Source of the DNA: Adineta steineri
Taxonomy: Eukaryota > Rotifera > Eurotatoria > Adinetida > Adinetidae
Direction of reading: 5' to 3'
Assembly: GCA_905250115.1 (NCBI GenBank)
Contig: CAJNOI010000137.1
Location: forward strand, 71,928-135,927
Length of the DNA: 64,000 nt
Below the pieces are notes generated by a model that worked only from the letters and a program-made list of their open reading frames with translations, was not told the DNA's origin and ran no database searches. Within the stretch, counting starts at the first letter, position 1. Every line of letters begins with the position of its first letter. Shown one piece after another: positions 35,495-48,343 of the stretch. The position numbers and the translations under genes were made by a program.

Positions 35495-35827
35495 GTAGTA
35501 TATTATATGTAGGTCACGGTGTGAGTGTGATGCTACAGTATGCAAGGTGCATCGCAGAAACTAGATATTTTCAGCTTAGAAACCTTTGCTGAGTTTCTAA
35601 GCTGGATATCTAGTATTTTCTAGGTATTGGTTTTTTACGGGTTTTCGGTAGTTCGGAAACCAGTTTTGAGTTTCCGAACTGAGGGTTTTGTATGGTATAG
35701 CTACGGGTTTTTAATGGGTTTCCGATAGTTCGGAAACCGGTGTTCGGAAACTCTTAACGAGTTTCCGATAGTAGCAAACTCGGAAACTCTTATTCAGTAT
35801 CCGAGAATACTGATTTTATTTAGAGTG

Positions 35828-37590
35828 TATATATATATATTAATTTAAGACAAATTTGTGTTTAGATAATTATTTAAATGAAATTTAAAATCTATTCTAA
35901 TAGTTCAAAGATTTAAAAAATATTTCTACAATTATATTTATTTATCAGTGTCATATCTATTTTTATTAATAAAAATATATTGTATCTTTAAAAGAAAAAG
36001 ATTTCTATAAATTGAATTTATTTGAATATTTAATAATAAAATAAATATAAATTAATTCTCTTTTAAATTCAAACTGAAATCAATAGCAAAGTTAACAATT
36101 TTATTGTAATCGAAACACTCAAATGTATATGAGATTTTATATGATTAGTAAAACTATTAATTCAAACAAAATCTAAGAGAAATATTTTCAATACAGCTTT
36201 TTGCTGTACCTATAATTTTATCTTATTCAATATAATCTAGAAGAAATTATTGTCAAATAATTACTTCAATCAATAGTCAAAAATCAATTGTTACATGTGC
36301 TCTTATATAATAGTAATATTGTTAATAAAAACTAATAGGAAATTCTAAAATGATTTTCTCAGTGATATTACATATATAGATATGCAAGTGTCTTTACTAA
36401 TTATCGATTTTTTTCTAATATATATGAAACTAGCTCTGAATTCAACTATAATTTAATTTTATAAAGAATTTCAATCATCATATATTGATATAAGTGAAGT
36501 ATTTTAATGCAGTAGATAAATGAAGAAAAATTGCAAAAATATTAAGAGAACATTTTATTTTACACTATACATTCATTGATTAAATCTCATATTCTAAATA
36601 ATACCAAAAACTAAATCTAAACTAATGATTAACTTTTTATTATTATCTTGCCATAAAATAAATAATACATATACTTCACATAAACATGTAGATATATGTT
36701 ATCAGAGGTATGGTAATTATTATTATCTACACTATATTTTCAATACAAAATATGAACATCAAGTGCAAGTTTTTTGAATTGAATAAATAAAGAAAAGAAT
36801 TTTAAGTCAAAATATTTTTTGATTTGTTAGTAAAAATATTGATCATTGTTGTTAACAATATGATTTTTAGAGATAGTGAAAAGTATGAAAAATATATCGT
36901 AGTAAAATCTAGGAGACAAATAACAGAGTTTTTGTTGATTATGAAACAATGATTTGAATGAAAGATAATATTATATTCATTATTAATATAATCATCAATA
37001 ATGAATTTTATATAGAGAAAACATTAATAATAGCTCAGTTAAAATTTCATATAAATTTGAGAATAATTAAAAGATTAGTTTTAATTATTCTTTCAAGATA
37101 ATCAAATAACATAATCATGGTATAAGAAAATTCTATAGATTATAATTTTAATCAATCAGATTCTATATTTAATACAGTTCATTTTACACAAATGGTTTTC
37201 GAAAGACACAAAAATATTAGATATTGAAATTGTATTTACTAAGCAAGATAAAAAATATGTATATTGTTGATCAATATAGTCCATCAGACAATGATCGTGA
37301 GGCATATAATACAAATGTTTTTCATGTTAAATATTGACTGTTTCAATGAATTGTTTGTATTTGTTTTTTATTTTGACATTAATTATGTTTTTTATTATCA
37401 GCTTTCCCTCCTAAGTTTAATCTTGTGCGTTAAAATTATGTGCCAATCTTACAGTAATAATATCTTCGCAATCAATTTCCATTAGTAATGCACAGCTGAA
37501 AACTAAAATATACCTACGTAGATATGGAAAAATATAGATATGACTTCATCGATAGTATAAAATGTTATATCATTTCCATTAGACAAATCT
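35828..37590 (-). repeat. Right arm of the 7.9-kb imperfect palindrome
   Basis: Inverse copy of 29650-31264, slightly longer. It begins immediately after the CGGAAACC element and ends one base before a telomere-like hairpin. Both boundaries therefore coincide with other repeats, which suggests the palindrome formed by, or was later edged by, repeat-mediated rearrangement. Confidence 0.8.
37095..37337 (+). pseudogene. CAP/SCP-domain gene remnant (right arm)
   Basis: Counterpart of the left-arm remnant. The final segment reads MYIVDQYSPSDNDREAYNTN before a TGA at 37335. Upstream, the QITQLWYKK..DYDF segment is recognisable but carries more indels and stops than the left copy. The two arms have decayed independently since duplication. 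Confidence 0.6.
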
Positions 37591-37591
37591 T

Positions 37592-37646
37592 GAGGGTGTA
37601 GGTGGATGTGCATGAGAGGTAAATATAATATCCACACCCACACCCT
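37592..37646. repeat. Telomere-like hairpin
   Basis: GAGGGTGTAGGTGGATGTG, a short AT-rich loop, then TCCACACCCACACCCT. The outermost AGGGTGT/ACACCCT pair is perfect. It directly abuts the right palindrome arm. Confidence 0.8.
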
Positions 37647-38127
37647 ATTATTATGTGTATGGATGAACAACTTAAACAAGCTACTGACGGTATATTCAAG
37701 TTTTTTTGAAAACCTCAGAATATATTCGTATCTTCTATATATATATATACAGGAACATATTTGATACGACCAGCTGGAATAAATGAGCTAAATTGAAATA
37801 TTGCATATATTCTTCGTTTTGTTTGTCACGATGAAATTGCTCGAATATCCATCTGTTATAACAAAGAACGTCGAGTATATTGATTTCTATCTGGTAAGTA
37901 CTTTTCATAACAAGAATTTCTCTCAAAATTAATCATTACCATTTGTATATCCAAAAATATTAAATTACTAAAAATTCTATTTTTCATAATGCATCTAATA
38001 ATGCAACAATAGTATTCCTCATTTATTATAACAATTACAATAACGTATCAAACAAAATATAAACGCAGTTGTTTTAAATTATACTAATCTTTAATTAAAT
38101 TCTTTTCTTTTTTGTTCTGTAATATAG
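37647..38127. other. Spacer, one weak minus-strand open frame
   Basis: A minus-strand frame at 37735-37926 reads CYNRWIFEQFHRDKQNEEYM, protein-like in composition, but no family or partner exon was found. It may be a decayed exon. Confidence 0.3.
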
Positions 38128-38520
38128 GATATGGAATCGGATCAGAAGGGAGATGAGAGTTCACAGGTGTTAATTTATTCATTCAACATAAACAACAAAA
38201 TACTTTTTACTTAGAATTTGTCTTTATCAATCAATTCATGTACTAAATGGAGAATGTATTCAATTACCTGATGAAATTATCGTATTTTAGATCATCAAAA
38301 TATTATTCTTCATGAGTTAGCCATTCAAGGTAGAAAATATGATTTTGTTGAAATTTTACTAAACAATAATGCTGATATTAATATTACTGATGGACAAGGT
38401 TTATCACCATCACATCATGCATGTCGACAAGTAAATGATAAAATGTTAAAAAAATTGATGCAACGAAATGCTGATGTACATTATTTTAATCGTAGTTATT
38501 ATTTATATTTTTCTATATGA
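38128..38520 (+). pseudogene. Ankyrin-repeat gene fragment
   Basis: A short exon-like piece (38128-38166, DMESDQKGDESSQ) with a good acceptor and donor precedes a 48-bp intron-like gap. Further on, 38290-38520 reads NIILHELAIQGRKYDFVEIL, LNNNADINITDGQGLSPSHH and KLMQRNADVH, about two ankyrin repeats, and stops at TGA. The linking piece (CLYQSIHVLNGECIQLPDE) is in another frame and hits a stop, so the gene appears broken. No downstream repeats follow. Confidence 0.6.
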
Positions 38521-41055
38521 GTTTATTTTACTGTTCTTATATGTGTATAATCAAATAATCGATGGTACTTATCAATTCAATACATTGATGATTTAGAAAA
38601 AAAGGTCTGATCTATTTTTGAAAATTGCTCATATATATGTGGATTATAGTAATTGATTTTGGGAAGAATTTTAAAGTTCATATAGCTACATGAATCAAAC
38701 TTACAACATTTATTCTATGTTGGATAATTCGCATTGCATTTCAAATTACATTCAACAAAATCATAGAATATATCAAATCTAGCCAAATTGTATTCCTAAA
38801 CAGCACAACTTACTAGAAATTTGTCAACATAAATAATGATAATCATTCTTGATTCCTAGACTAATAAAGAAAATTGTATGTTCTATAGAAATTTGTAGTG
38901 ATGTTGATCACAATATGCAACACAGTAATAATTTTCTTGAAAAACTCCAGTATCAATTTTATATTCTAGGAACAAATACAAAAAAAGATGCAATCAAAAT
39001 CCACCAAATAAATATTTATATTTTTTTATTATGCAATCAGATACAATTCATAAAGATAGTGCTTATACTTATTCTTAATTAATAGTAGTCAAACAACCAT
39101 CTCACTTCAAAATTTGAATTATTATCTTAGGAATATTTTTCGTTTCTTCATACGATTGACAAAAGCTATTATGATTCTTTTCTATATCACACTATTTCTT
39201 TTCTTCCATACAAACTTATACTGAAAAACTTAATATTATTTTTGTCGATTTAACAGCGATGATGGCTGAATAGAGCACTGCTTTCATAATTTTTAGTGAA
39301 ACATAAGAACGAATTCTAATTTTTAATTGTTATCAAATTTTAGTGAAGAATATTTCGTTTCAAGTTCAGGTCAAACTACTAGGTATATTTGAACGCACAA
39401 CATGTAATAAAATGTATTATGTCTTCACAATAATGAACATATCTTAGTTTCATCTTCACTTCTTTTTTTACAAAATATTTAGTTTTGAAGTTTACTCTTA
39501 TTGTAAATTACATTATTGTCGAACGAATAATTAAAATCATAAGAATATTTTTATTATATTTATTAGATTATGTATTATTTTGAATTCTTAATACTCAAAG
39601 TGATATGATGTTATTTTGTTTTCGTTGACAGAAGTATAAAGTTCTTCTAATATTAATAGTTTAACAAACATTTATTCATCAATATCTTTCAAAGGAATAA
39701 TCGACAGCAAAAGGATGTTGATTGGTATGAACGATTCTTCTACTAATATAAAAAAGAAAAAAAAATATATAAATACTAATTAACAGATAAACATTTTGTC
39801 AATGAAAGTTTGTTTACATACAAATTTTATTTAATTTTAGATTCGATTCTTTTTTTTCAACATTCATCGATTAATCATATACAGTTAGTTGTGTCCATAT
39901 TGAAATTTTTAACATATATATAAATGTAATTTCGGAAATAAACAAAACATGTTATATCAACGCAAAATCAACTTTATCTATATCGCTCAATACAAAATGT
40001 ATACCAAAATAAATTACATTTTCTCACTTCTTGAAAAATATCCATCATTACTAATTTAGCATTAGCAGGGTTTGTAACAAATTTCGATTAGTTTTTGCAA
40101 AAAAAATACTCAAATCTTCTGACTAGAAGCGAAAGAATTCTTCTTTCAATGTAAATGATCATCATTGAAAAGTGCTCTACAATATATGATTTAGACAATA
40201 TTCGAATCTTCATCTTCGAAATTTTGCATGATAATTACCTGATTGTTGATAAAAACTGGAACTAATAATCTGAAGATGAATTCTTCCATTATAGTTTGTT
40301 GGTATAAATATAATTAACTGATACTTTAGTTTTCTGTATACAATTACAAAGTTAATGACTAAACTGTATATATTACACCTATGGATAAACTTGTTTTTAT
40401 CTGCTCTGTTTTTTTTCTTTTTGATAAAAGCAATCAAAGTAAGTGTTAGCGTCAACTGGTGACACTATGTTGTCGCTAACTTTTGTATANNNNNNNNNNN
40501 NNNNNNNNNNNNNNNNNNNNNNNNNNNNNNNNNNNNNNNNNNNNNNNNNNNNNNNNNNNNNNNNNNNNNNNNNNNNNNNNNNNNNNNNNATCGAACGTGG
40601 GGCAGGAGTCGTAGATAGTTATCAGTAAACCTAACAGTAAGAGACACAGTTTGCCTTGGATCATCAATAATGGACAATATATATTATCAAATAGATCATT
40701 GTCTATTTTTTGTCAAGGTCCGATAAACACACCACACTCTGTATTTTACAATTGCTTGAGTCTTGTTTTGCTTCAAAACTACTTTCTACTATTATCGATT
40801 ATTGCGCACCAATTTCTTAATCATATGTAGTAGTGAGCATCAAAAATATGAATCTGATTAATAACTAGATGAGTAAAAACAAATATATTTTTCTTTCATC
40901 GAAATAAAAGAAAAATACGCCATCCTCTCCACGTCGTTTAACGCAAGGATGATTTTATGGTGATGATTGTATGAAAAAAATATATTTTATCCCCCCCCAC
41001 CCCCTCTATTTTTTTGAATCGCATTAAAATAAACAACAAATCAACAACAAAATCT
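38521..41055. other. Gene-poor spacer with 100-N gap
   Basis: No supported gene. It contains an assembly gap (40490-40589) and a C-rich tract near 40991-41006. The open frame at 38849-39082 lacks motifs and splice context. The last 100 bp are the upstream region of the PAN-domain gene. Confidence 0.5.
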
Positions 41056-41059
41056 TTTC

Positions 41060-41067
41060 TATATAAA
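41060..41067 (+). promoter_or_regulatory. TATA box of the secreted PAN gene
   Basis: TATATAAA lies about 140 bp before the ATG. A 5'-untranslated exon would run from about 41090 to 41135, followed by a 55-bp intron (41136-41190, GTAAAA..TTGTTTAG) that ends 12 bp before the ATG. A TATA box plus a leader intron fits a strongly expressed gene; expression level is inference. Confidence 0.6.
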
Positions 41068-41202
41068 TCCCCATCGAAAACCAAGTATTCACCATCCACC
41101 TTCATTTATTCTTCACAACTCTCATATACGTTAAGGTAAAATATTCTATATAATCATACAAATATTGATCTATGTATTTCTGTTGTTTAGTTTCTGCACA
41201 GT

Positions 41203-41762
41203 ATGCAATCCTCAATCATTACTTTCATTCTTGTTGGCATTGTTATCATAAGCCAAACAAGTGCAAAGAATCTTAATTACAATGATGACGATTCAAACGA
41301 AGAACAACTCCTCAGAACTCTCTTAAGCATGAAACGAGGAGCCCCTTACCACGGTAAGTCAATTCCAAATGATATTTCCTTAATCCTTTCTTTATCTATA
41401 AATTCATACAAAAACTCTGAGAATTTTAACAAAGTTATAATTAATGTTTTGAATGAAATAACTATTGATTTGATAGTTAATAATACAATTCTTCTTTTAT
41501 ATTTTATATAGATGTAGCAACAAGCTCAAGATGCTTAGAGATTGTCGTCGGCAAAGATAATTATGGAGGTGATATGAATGCCAATGAGCCAGCACAAGTA
41601 CGCTCTGCAGCAGAATGTGCTGCATCATGCGACTCGTATCCCGATTGTATTGCATGGACATTCAATGTCAAGAGTGGCAAATGCTGGACAAAAGATAAAA
41701 AACCTTCTCTTAGCGCTTCATCCGACACAATCACAGGAGCATGCAAAGCATCATCAAAATAA
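41203..41762 (+). CDS. Small secreted PAN/apple-domain protein (2 coding exons)
   Basis: Exons 41203-41353 and 41512-41762 (phase 1 junction) give 133 residues. Residues 1-21 are a signal peptide (ending SQTSA). An acidic propeptide-like stretch follows with a KR site (LSMKRGAPYH), then a PAN module: CLEIVVGKDNYGGDMN, AAECAASCDSYPDCIAWTFN, GKCWTKDK and GAC. The six cysteines fit a PAN_4/apple fold, which commonly binds proteins or carbohydrates outside the cell. Codon use is less AT-biased than in the neighbours, consistent with high expression. AATAAA at about 41928 is a plausible polyadenylation signal. Its exact function is unknown. Confidence 0.85.
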
Positions 41763-44314
41763 AATGATATCAATAGTTGATTTTAGATGAACAAAAGACT
41801 TTGATATAAAACAAAACATTTACTCATTTTTTTTCTTATTATTATCATTGTAGACAGTAATCTTTCACATTTATTCTTTTCATTTTTTATTTTTTTTCAA
41901 CTTTTAATGCATTTTAATCATCTTTTCAATAAATATATATCTAAAGAAAATAAATATTAAAAATTAACTAAGACTGTTTTTTGAATACTGATTATCGTCT
42001 TGTTTTCGGTTTATATGAAAAGAAATGTATGTGAATCGTGAATACTCATGAATATCTACATATGTGAATATAAGTAGAAAGGGAAAGGAACGAATCAATT
42101 AGATACACACTGACACGTGTGCATAAATGTAAGAAATAAAAAGTGTAATCGAAATAAACCGAAAAAAAATATGTATAAAAAGATTTGATCATAGCATTGA
42201 TAATTATTTATGAATGAAATATTCAAATTTTTGACAGCGAACTATTGAAATAGATCACGAAGAGTATCTTGATTGTTTTTGTGTAAATTTGTTTATTTGA
42301 ACGAAGTGTTATATGACAATCGAAATATTGTTATGTAGTTGTTTTCTAAAAGAATCATCCATCAATATTTGAAATTCTTATACAAAAACATAATGAAATT
42401 TAGTTAGATGTATTTTTCTTTTGTTTTACATGTTTTTTTTCATTATAGTTTTGTGATGAAAATAAATTATGAATAGTTACAAAAGAAATAAAACAAATCG
42501 TTTCAGAATATATCTTTGTAGATATTTTGTAACATCACTTTTCCATTATCAGTTAATCAACATAAAAATCATGTATTATATTCAGAAATCTTTACTGTAA
42601 ATTCATACTTTAGAATTGTTTTTTTCAGCATCTATACTTTTATTTATTATTTTGTGATTATATGGTTACTTTTACATATCTCTATAGCTATTTGAAATGC
42701 TTTTGATTACAAAAATAATACTTAAATTCACATTAATATATTGTACAAAATTCAGGTCAATAAATGGAAGTTGTTCTTAGTTCTAAAGCTAGTTAATATA
42801 TGCTATTGACTATTTTTAACGAATTAATCATCACTGTCAATCAAACTATTTAAAAATGAATTAATGTAATAAAGTATTTAGTATAAAAAAATCATGCAGT
42901 TCGGATTATTTTTCTTGTTTTAATGTTAATAATTAGTTTCTTCTATAGAACAAAACAAAAATTTAATTTTTTTTTATATGGATGACATACTATATGAATA
43001 TAGCAACAAAAATATTTTCATATATTAATGACTACTTATTACATGGTTATATCCTTCTCTCTCACATATTTCTTTCTCGTTACACCAGGTAAACATATTG
43101 CTGTCTCACCTTTTATGAACCTCAATCCATTGTGAATCTTTCTTTACGAGGTTGACGATCATTGTGAACATATCGGTGATCTGAGACAAATAATTACTAC
43201 AATAATCGTATTTGGAACAGATTTTTCAATCTTTTATAAATTATATATTTATTATTCATGTAGTTGAAGTAGTCTTTCATGTATTGTGTATAGATGTATA
43301 TTCTATTTTAGTGTTGAATATTTTATGAGAAAAAGTAGAAAAGTAAAATATAAATGATATCATTTATTATTTATCAAGTTTTTTTTTCTAAAAGTATCAC
43401 TATACAATATTCATGAAACTAACTTATTTATAAGTGAATACGAAAAAACAAACTTACCTTATATTTCATCAGTATTGTATTCATTATGACTAACAGCATA
43501 TACAACTAAAATAATACAGGATTAGTAAAATAATCGCCTAATTATCGAATTCGAAGATAAGACAAATATTAGTTTATAGTGGAATTGCGAAAAGCAAACA
43601 ATATTTCGTTTCAAATCGGAGAAGATCAAAATACTGTCATGAGCTGTTCGTTCATGCTCTTAAAAACAGGCAAAAAATAACGAAGTTCTACGATTTAATA
43701 TATTCTTTAATTCATTTTTCACTAGTAGTTGATAAATTATATGATTTAAAATTAAATAATCAATAATCGTCTTCATTTTCATCAGCGTTGACAAGTTTAT
43801 CAATAGATAAACGACTAAATATTATAGTCTAAGCTCGCGATTTTGTCGATATCATTGAAGCTATTAAAATTGAGATGAGAATAAAAGAAGTAAGATATTT
43901 TTCTATTAGATACAAACAACTGCATAAATCATGTTCTATGATTCTAAAATCGATTTATTACCCTGACAATTGTATAAATGGTATTTTAAATATCATTTCA
44001 ACAATATAATCAATCAATGTGGAATATTTCTTAGCATATAGTCAAACAATTATCGTAAGAAAATGTAGAAATCTATATAAAATGAATATATAGCTTTTTG
44101 TTTCTTAAATATATTTTTGTATATCTGTTTCATACACTCATGATCGATATAATCTATCAGAAAAAGAATGAAAAGAAAAGTATCATCAACAAGGACAAAC
44201 AGACACAAGATGCATAGGAAAGAGCAAAAAGAAACAAAAAATAACACCGTTCTATATAACATCTATATTGACATTTGACTTTTATCTAAGATAATCTGGA
44301 AGAAAAACTAAATT
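41763..44314. other. Intergenic 2.5 kb, nothing firm
   Basis: AT-rich. A short protein-like run near 43830-43890 (ARDFVDIIEAIKIEMRIKE) has no start, splice partner or family and is not called. No repeat structure recognised. Confidence 0.4.
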
Positions 44315-45490
44315 TTAATAATGCTGTTGTGGATTTAAATTATATCGAAAATGTTTTATAGGTGGAGCAGGTGGTTCACTATATCATTTATTATTTATGG
44401 CTGTTGGATCTTGTGTGGTGGATGATAGGAAAGAGGTGTTTGTTATTAATGATAATACGTTGGAGTAGTAATATAATTTGAAGAATACTGAGAATGAAAA
44501 TGTTAGAAAGTATTGGTGGAAGTAATGAAGAACGAAAAATACGTTGAGTTGGAGATAATGAAGAATATTTGATAAGAGGAGCTGAAGATCGTCATTGATA
44601 ACGTGATCCAAGTGAGTTATGATATGAATTTGAGTTCGATGAAAAAATTAATGTCGAAATTGGTTTAGCAGATGAAATAGAGATTGATAAATTATTTGAA
44701 TCTAATGAAGAAAAAAAAGGAAAGAGAAAAACTGAAATATATTTTTTTATAAATATCTATTTGTAAATACGCTATTGTTCAGAAAAATTATTTTGATTTT
44801 CTTGTGGTGATAATAGTGATTGAAAAACTGTTGTACTTGAAGAAAGAACAAATGTTTGTGTTGATGGTGAATAATCAACCTGAGATAAATTTATTAAAGA
44901 TCAACGATTTAGTATATAACGATGCATTCCTATTATAAAAAAAAAGAAATTATCGATCCTTTTTAAAACATCTACAAAATTCAGGATCTATATATTTTAC
45001 CATGTTCATAGAAATTAGATTGTTGTTGTTGTTGATTAGACAAATAAAGATGATATTGTACTTCATACTGAACTACTTGTAGTTGCTACTGGATAATGAT
45101 ATTGATCAGCATTATGAAGAGATGTTGTAGAATTAGATTGTTCATAATCTATATAAATATAAAATAAATGGAAATATTTTTTCTAACAGAATTTCTCACT
45201 TGGTTTCGATTTTGATTATTGAGAATTGTTTTTCTAAAAAACAAAAAGAAATATTTACTTTTTGTTGCCTAATTTGTTGAAAACGTTCTTGATTTTTTTT
45301 CGAACATTTTTCTTAGAAATGAATTGATATATTCATCAGTAACTTCTATTAAAATAGTCAATTATGTATTAAAATATAATTTTATCATATTATAATTAAT
45401 AGCTTTAAGTCATTTTTCAATAAATTCTTCATCAAGTAAATGAAACTATTGACTACATTATCTTCATTATCTTGTATATCTAAATAAGAG
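44315..45490 (-). pseudogene. Decayed Ser/Gln-rich multi-exon gene
   Basis: Minus-strand fragments in order: DNEDNVV.. then HLLDEEFIEK*LKAINYNM (about 45390-45470); EVTDEYINSFLRKMFEK and, after a one-base slip in an A run, QERFQQIRQQK (about 45260-45345); DYEQSNSTTSLHNADQYHYP, then QQQQQSNFYEHG; SSAKPISTLIFSSNSNSYHN; and finally TTQDPTAINNK*YSEPPAPP to a stop at 44315. Several in-frame TGA codons sit where Trp would fit, and there are frameshifts. Intron-like AT gaps separate the pieces. The family is not recognised; the composition suggests a regulatory or RNA-binding adaptor. Confidence 0.5.
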
Positions 45491-45517
45491 AAAATATTCT
45501 GTTTTTAAATTAATCTT

Positions 45518-45580
45518 GTGGGTGTGGGCGTGTGTGGGTGTATCTACTTTATCCTCATCCACACGCACACCCACACCTAC
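45518..45580. repeat. Telomere-like hairpin
   Basis: GTGGGTGTGGGCGTGTGTGG and a loop containing CTTTATCCTC are followed by ATCCACACGCACACCCACAC. The variant GCGTGTG/CACACGC is present in both arms, so the arms are matched to each other rather than being independent telomere arrays. Confidence 0.85.
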
Positions 45581-48343
45581 GACTTTTCTTGAATATTATT
45601 AATAAAGTTCATGATATTATATCGTTCGTAAAGTTTTATTTTCATAATGATTATTTCTTCGTTCAAAATAGATTTTTCCTTTTCTTAATTTCTTTCGTGT
45701 GTTTCAAATTTAACTCAATTGTTGTGTTAACTATGACATATTCTCTAGACTAATAATCATCCATCAAAGCTTCGCATGAGATGAAATAGAACGAAAACGA
45801 TTGTCTCACCATGTAAAACAAATCAAATATCTATAAAATAAGGACTTTGGGTACGAATAATAATTAAATAAACTATTCATGCTCAAATTCGCATCTACAA
45901 TCGAGATATTCGGTGCTAAAAATAACGAAATTGATCTTTAAGCGATTAACCTGAATTTGACCGAATTTCGATATTTTTACCTTCGACGTTATTCAGGTCA
46001 ATCTTTTAAACATACATTAACAATAATATGAAATCGACAGAAAGAAAAGGCACCTAAATGCCTAATTAAATATTTGTGTCTTATGCTTAAGATTTCTTTT
46101 GCAAATTTAATATAGAGAAAATCTATAAGTGAATATTTGAAATTTTACATTGAGTTTTAGATAAGCATTGAAAAGTGTCTGTATTCATAAAATATATTTT
46201 TGTGAAATGTGATGATCACAAAAAAATATTTTTTTATAAATGTATATTATGAAGTTAATATTTAAAATAAATTTAATCGAATGTATTATATAAAAGTTTT
46301 TTAATACTTTCTACAATAAACAGTATTTTTCCATTTTTCAATCATTCAGCACGAAATTGTACTTTGCTCTTGTTCATTCATTTCAAACATGTGCAATTTG
46401 AAAATCTTAGAATTATATGAAAATTTCCATCGATTTGTCGTTCATATAGTTAAGATATAAGGTGAATATCAATTAACATATATTGATTCGTTTAGAAGCT
46501 GAATCGTTATGATATTTAAATAGAAACACTTCATTGATATGGAATAGAGTTCTGTCATGTCACGAATCGTTTAATGAATTTGTATATATAAAAATTCGAT
46601 CGAGAGACTTCATCAAATCTTCACTATGGATAATTAGTGGTGGATCGAAGAGTTTTAGAAAAAGAGTACAATTTCATTCAAAAATTATATTATCGCCCCA
46701 TTTGACATATCATGATCGATCGCACTCAATACACCCTGCCCTACACTCACTTTTATAATTAGAATGACACGAATAAAATATATCAATTATATGAATTAAA
46801 CTACTCTTGTATTGTTATTTGAGAATGATCATCTGGAATAAATTAAGATTTATTTTCATTAATAACATCTTATCGTTGAAAATGAATTGCTTGAAAAAGA
46901 TTTTATAAAAACGAAAACTACAAATTGAATTATACTCGATGTTGTTTTCGATAATAAAACATTTCTATATCGAAATAAAAATAAAAATCATGTTTTTTTT
47001 CCATAAGATTGTATAGACGAGATGTATTATTTCCAGTCTTTGACAAATTCTAGTAAAAAATTCTTAATATAAACCTAATATATTATTAATTATATATCTA
47101 TAGAAATTTTCATACTTTAACTTTGTAGCGTCCGCTTTTGATTTACTCTTCATGAAGAAAGGAAAAATAACTTAATGCGATGCTGTTTCAATGAATGTAT
47201 TCTTTCTTAATCAAAAGAACATATAAATACTTGAGGGTGGGTGTGATTATCTTTATTCTCAATCCACACCTTTAATAATCAAACAAAAATGAGATAAATA
47301 TTTTATTAAGGTTGATTCCTTATCCAAGTTGCAAATCTTAGAAATGAGTAATAAATTATGTAAAAATTAATCAAATACTCATAACTATCCAATTCTTACT
47401 TTATAATATTATTAATTCGTATTTTATATCTCTATGTTATATATTATTGTGAAACACAATGAATGTATAGTTGACATTCTATTCATTAGTTTCTTTTCTT
47501 TCGTTAATAAAATGAATTTAATTTATTCCAACGATCAGATACAATTTAAAAACTATTTTCTAGATTTTCATCTTTTATATATATATATTTGTATCTCATT
47601 ATAACATCACGTTTTATATTAATAAAGACTATTAAATATAATCATCTTGTAATGAATTGCAACAGTTTCAATCATAATTTATCGAGAACTAGAAACTTTT
47701 TTTTGTTGTGAACCACAATAATATTTTATAGAATTAAATTAGTAAAAGTACATGTTTTATTTAGATATTACATCATCACTTTATGTATATTTTTCTAGTT
47801 CAATGATTTCTATATTTATACAATAAATAGTTATGATTGTTTGTAGATGTAACATTTTAAATAATATCCGTATGATAAACAAACATGTGATACAAATATA
47901 TTTAAGAACGAAAAAAAAAATCTCATAGATGTTTTATTTGAAGACTAATGCGGAAAACTAATGAATGAGAAGCATACAAAAATATTAGAGGTTAATAATA
48001 TGACACGGTAAGAATATACAGGTATGTAGTATATTCAGAGGAAAAGGTGGCCAATCGATGATTGTATTTGTACAGTTTTTTAATATTTTGATAAAAAGTA
48101 AGAGTCTTAATTAGTAGACGCATTGAGAGAGAGAGAGTATACGTATTTATTTATTAATCATCGTTTGATTTCCATAATAGATAAATTATTCGGGTCACCA
48201 ATGAAAAATACCTTGAATATTCGCTTTATGAAATACACTATAAAAACCTTATATGATTTTGATTTAAAACTTCATTTTGTTTTCTTTTTAAAATCATCAA
48301 TCACAAATATTTTTCTAGTTGATACTAGAAAAAAGAAAAAAAT
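45581..48343. other. Intergenic 2.8 kb
   Basis: No gene supported. It contains one short telomere-like hairpin at 47233-47272. The open frame at 46534-46758 has no motif. The last few hundred bases should hold the ammonium transporter's promoter. Confidence 0.45.
47233..47272. repeat. Short telomere-like hairpin
   Basis: GAGGGTGGGTGTGATT, then TATCTTTATTCTCA, then ATCCACACCTTT. It is the shortest paired copy; its loop TCTTTATTCTCA resembles those at 45545 and 51907. Confidence 0.7.

Larger units (their letters stand above)
33312..35827. mobile_element. Foldback-like element, CGGAAACC subrepeats, with cargo
   Basis: The ends form a perfect 16-bp inverted repeat: CACTCTAAATAAAATC at 33312 and GATTTTATTTAGAGTG ending at 35827. 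Inside each end lies an array of CGGAAACC/GGTTTCCGA subrepeats (about 33350-33800 and 35560-35815), in both orientations. The 1.7-kb interior contains a decayed ORF (33989-34393), the tandem splice-framed unit array (34823-35392) and a final exon-like block. The right end directly abuts the right palindrome arm. No target duplication was defined. It has the same architecture as the elements at 346 and 11600 but unrelated repeats. Confidence 0.7.
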
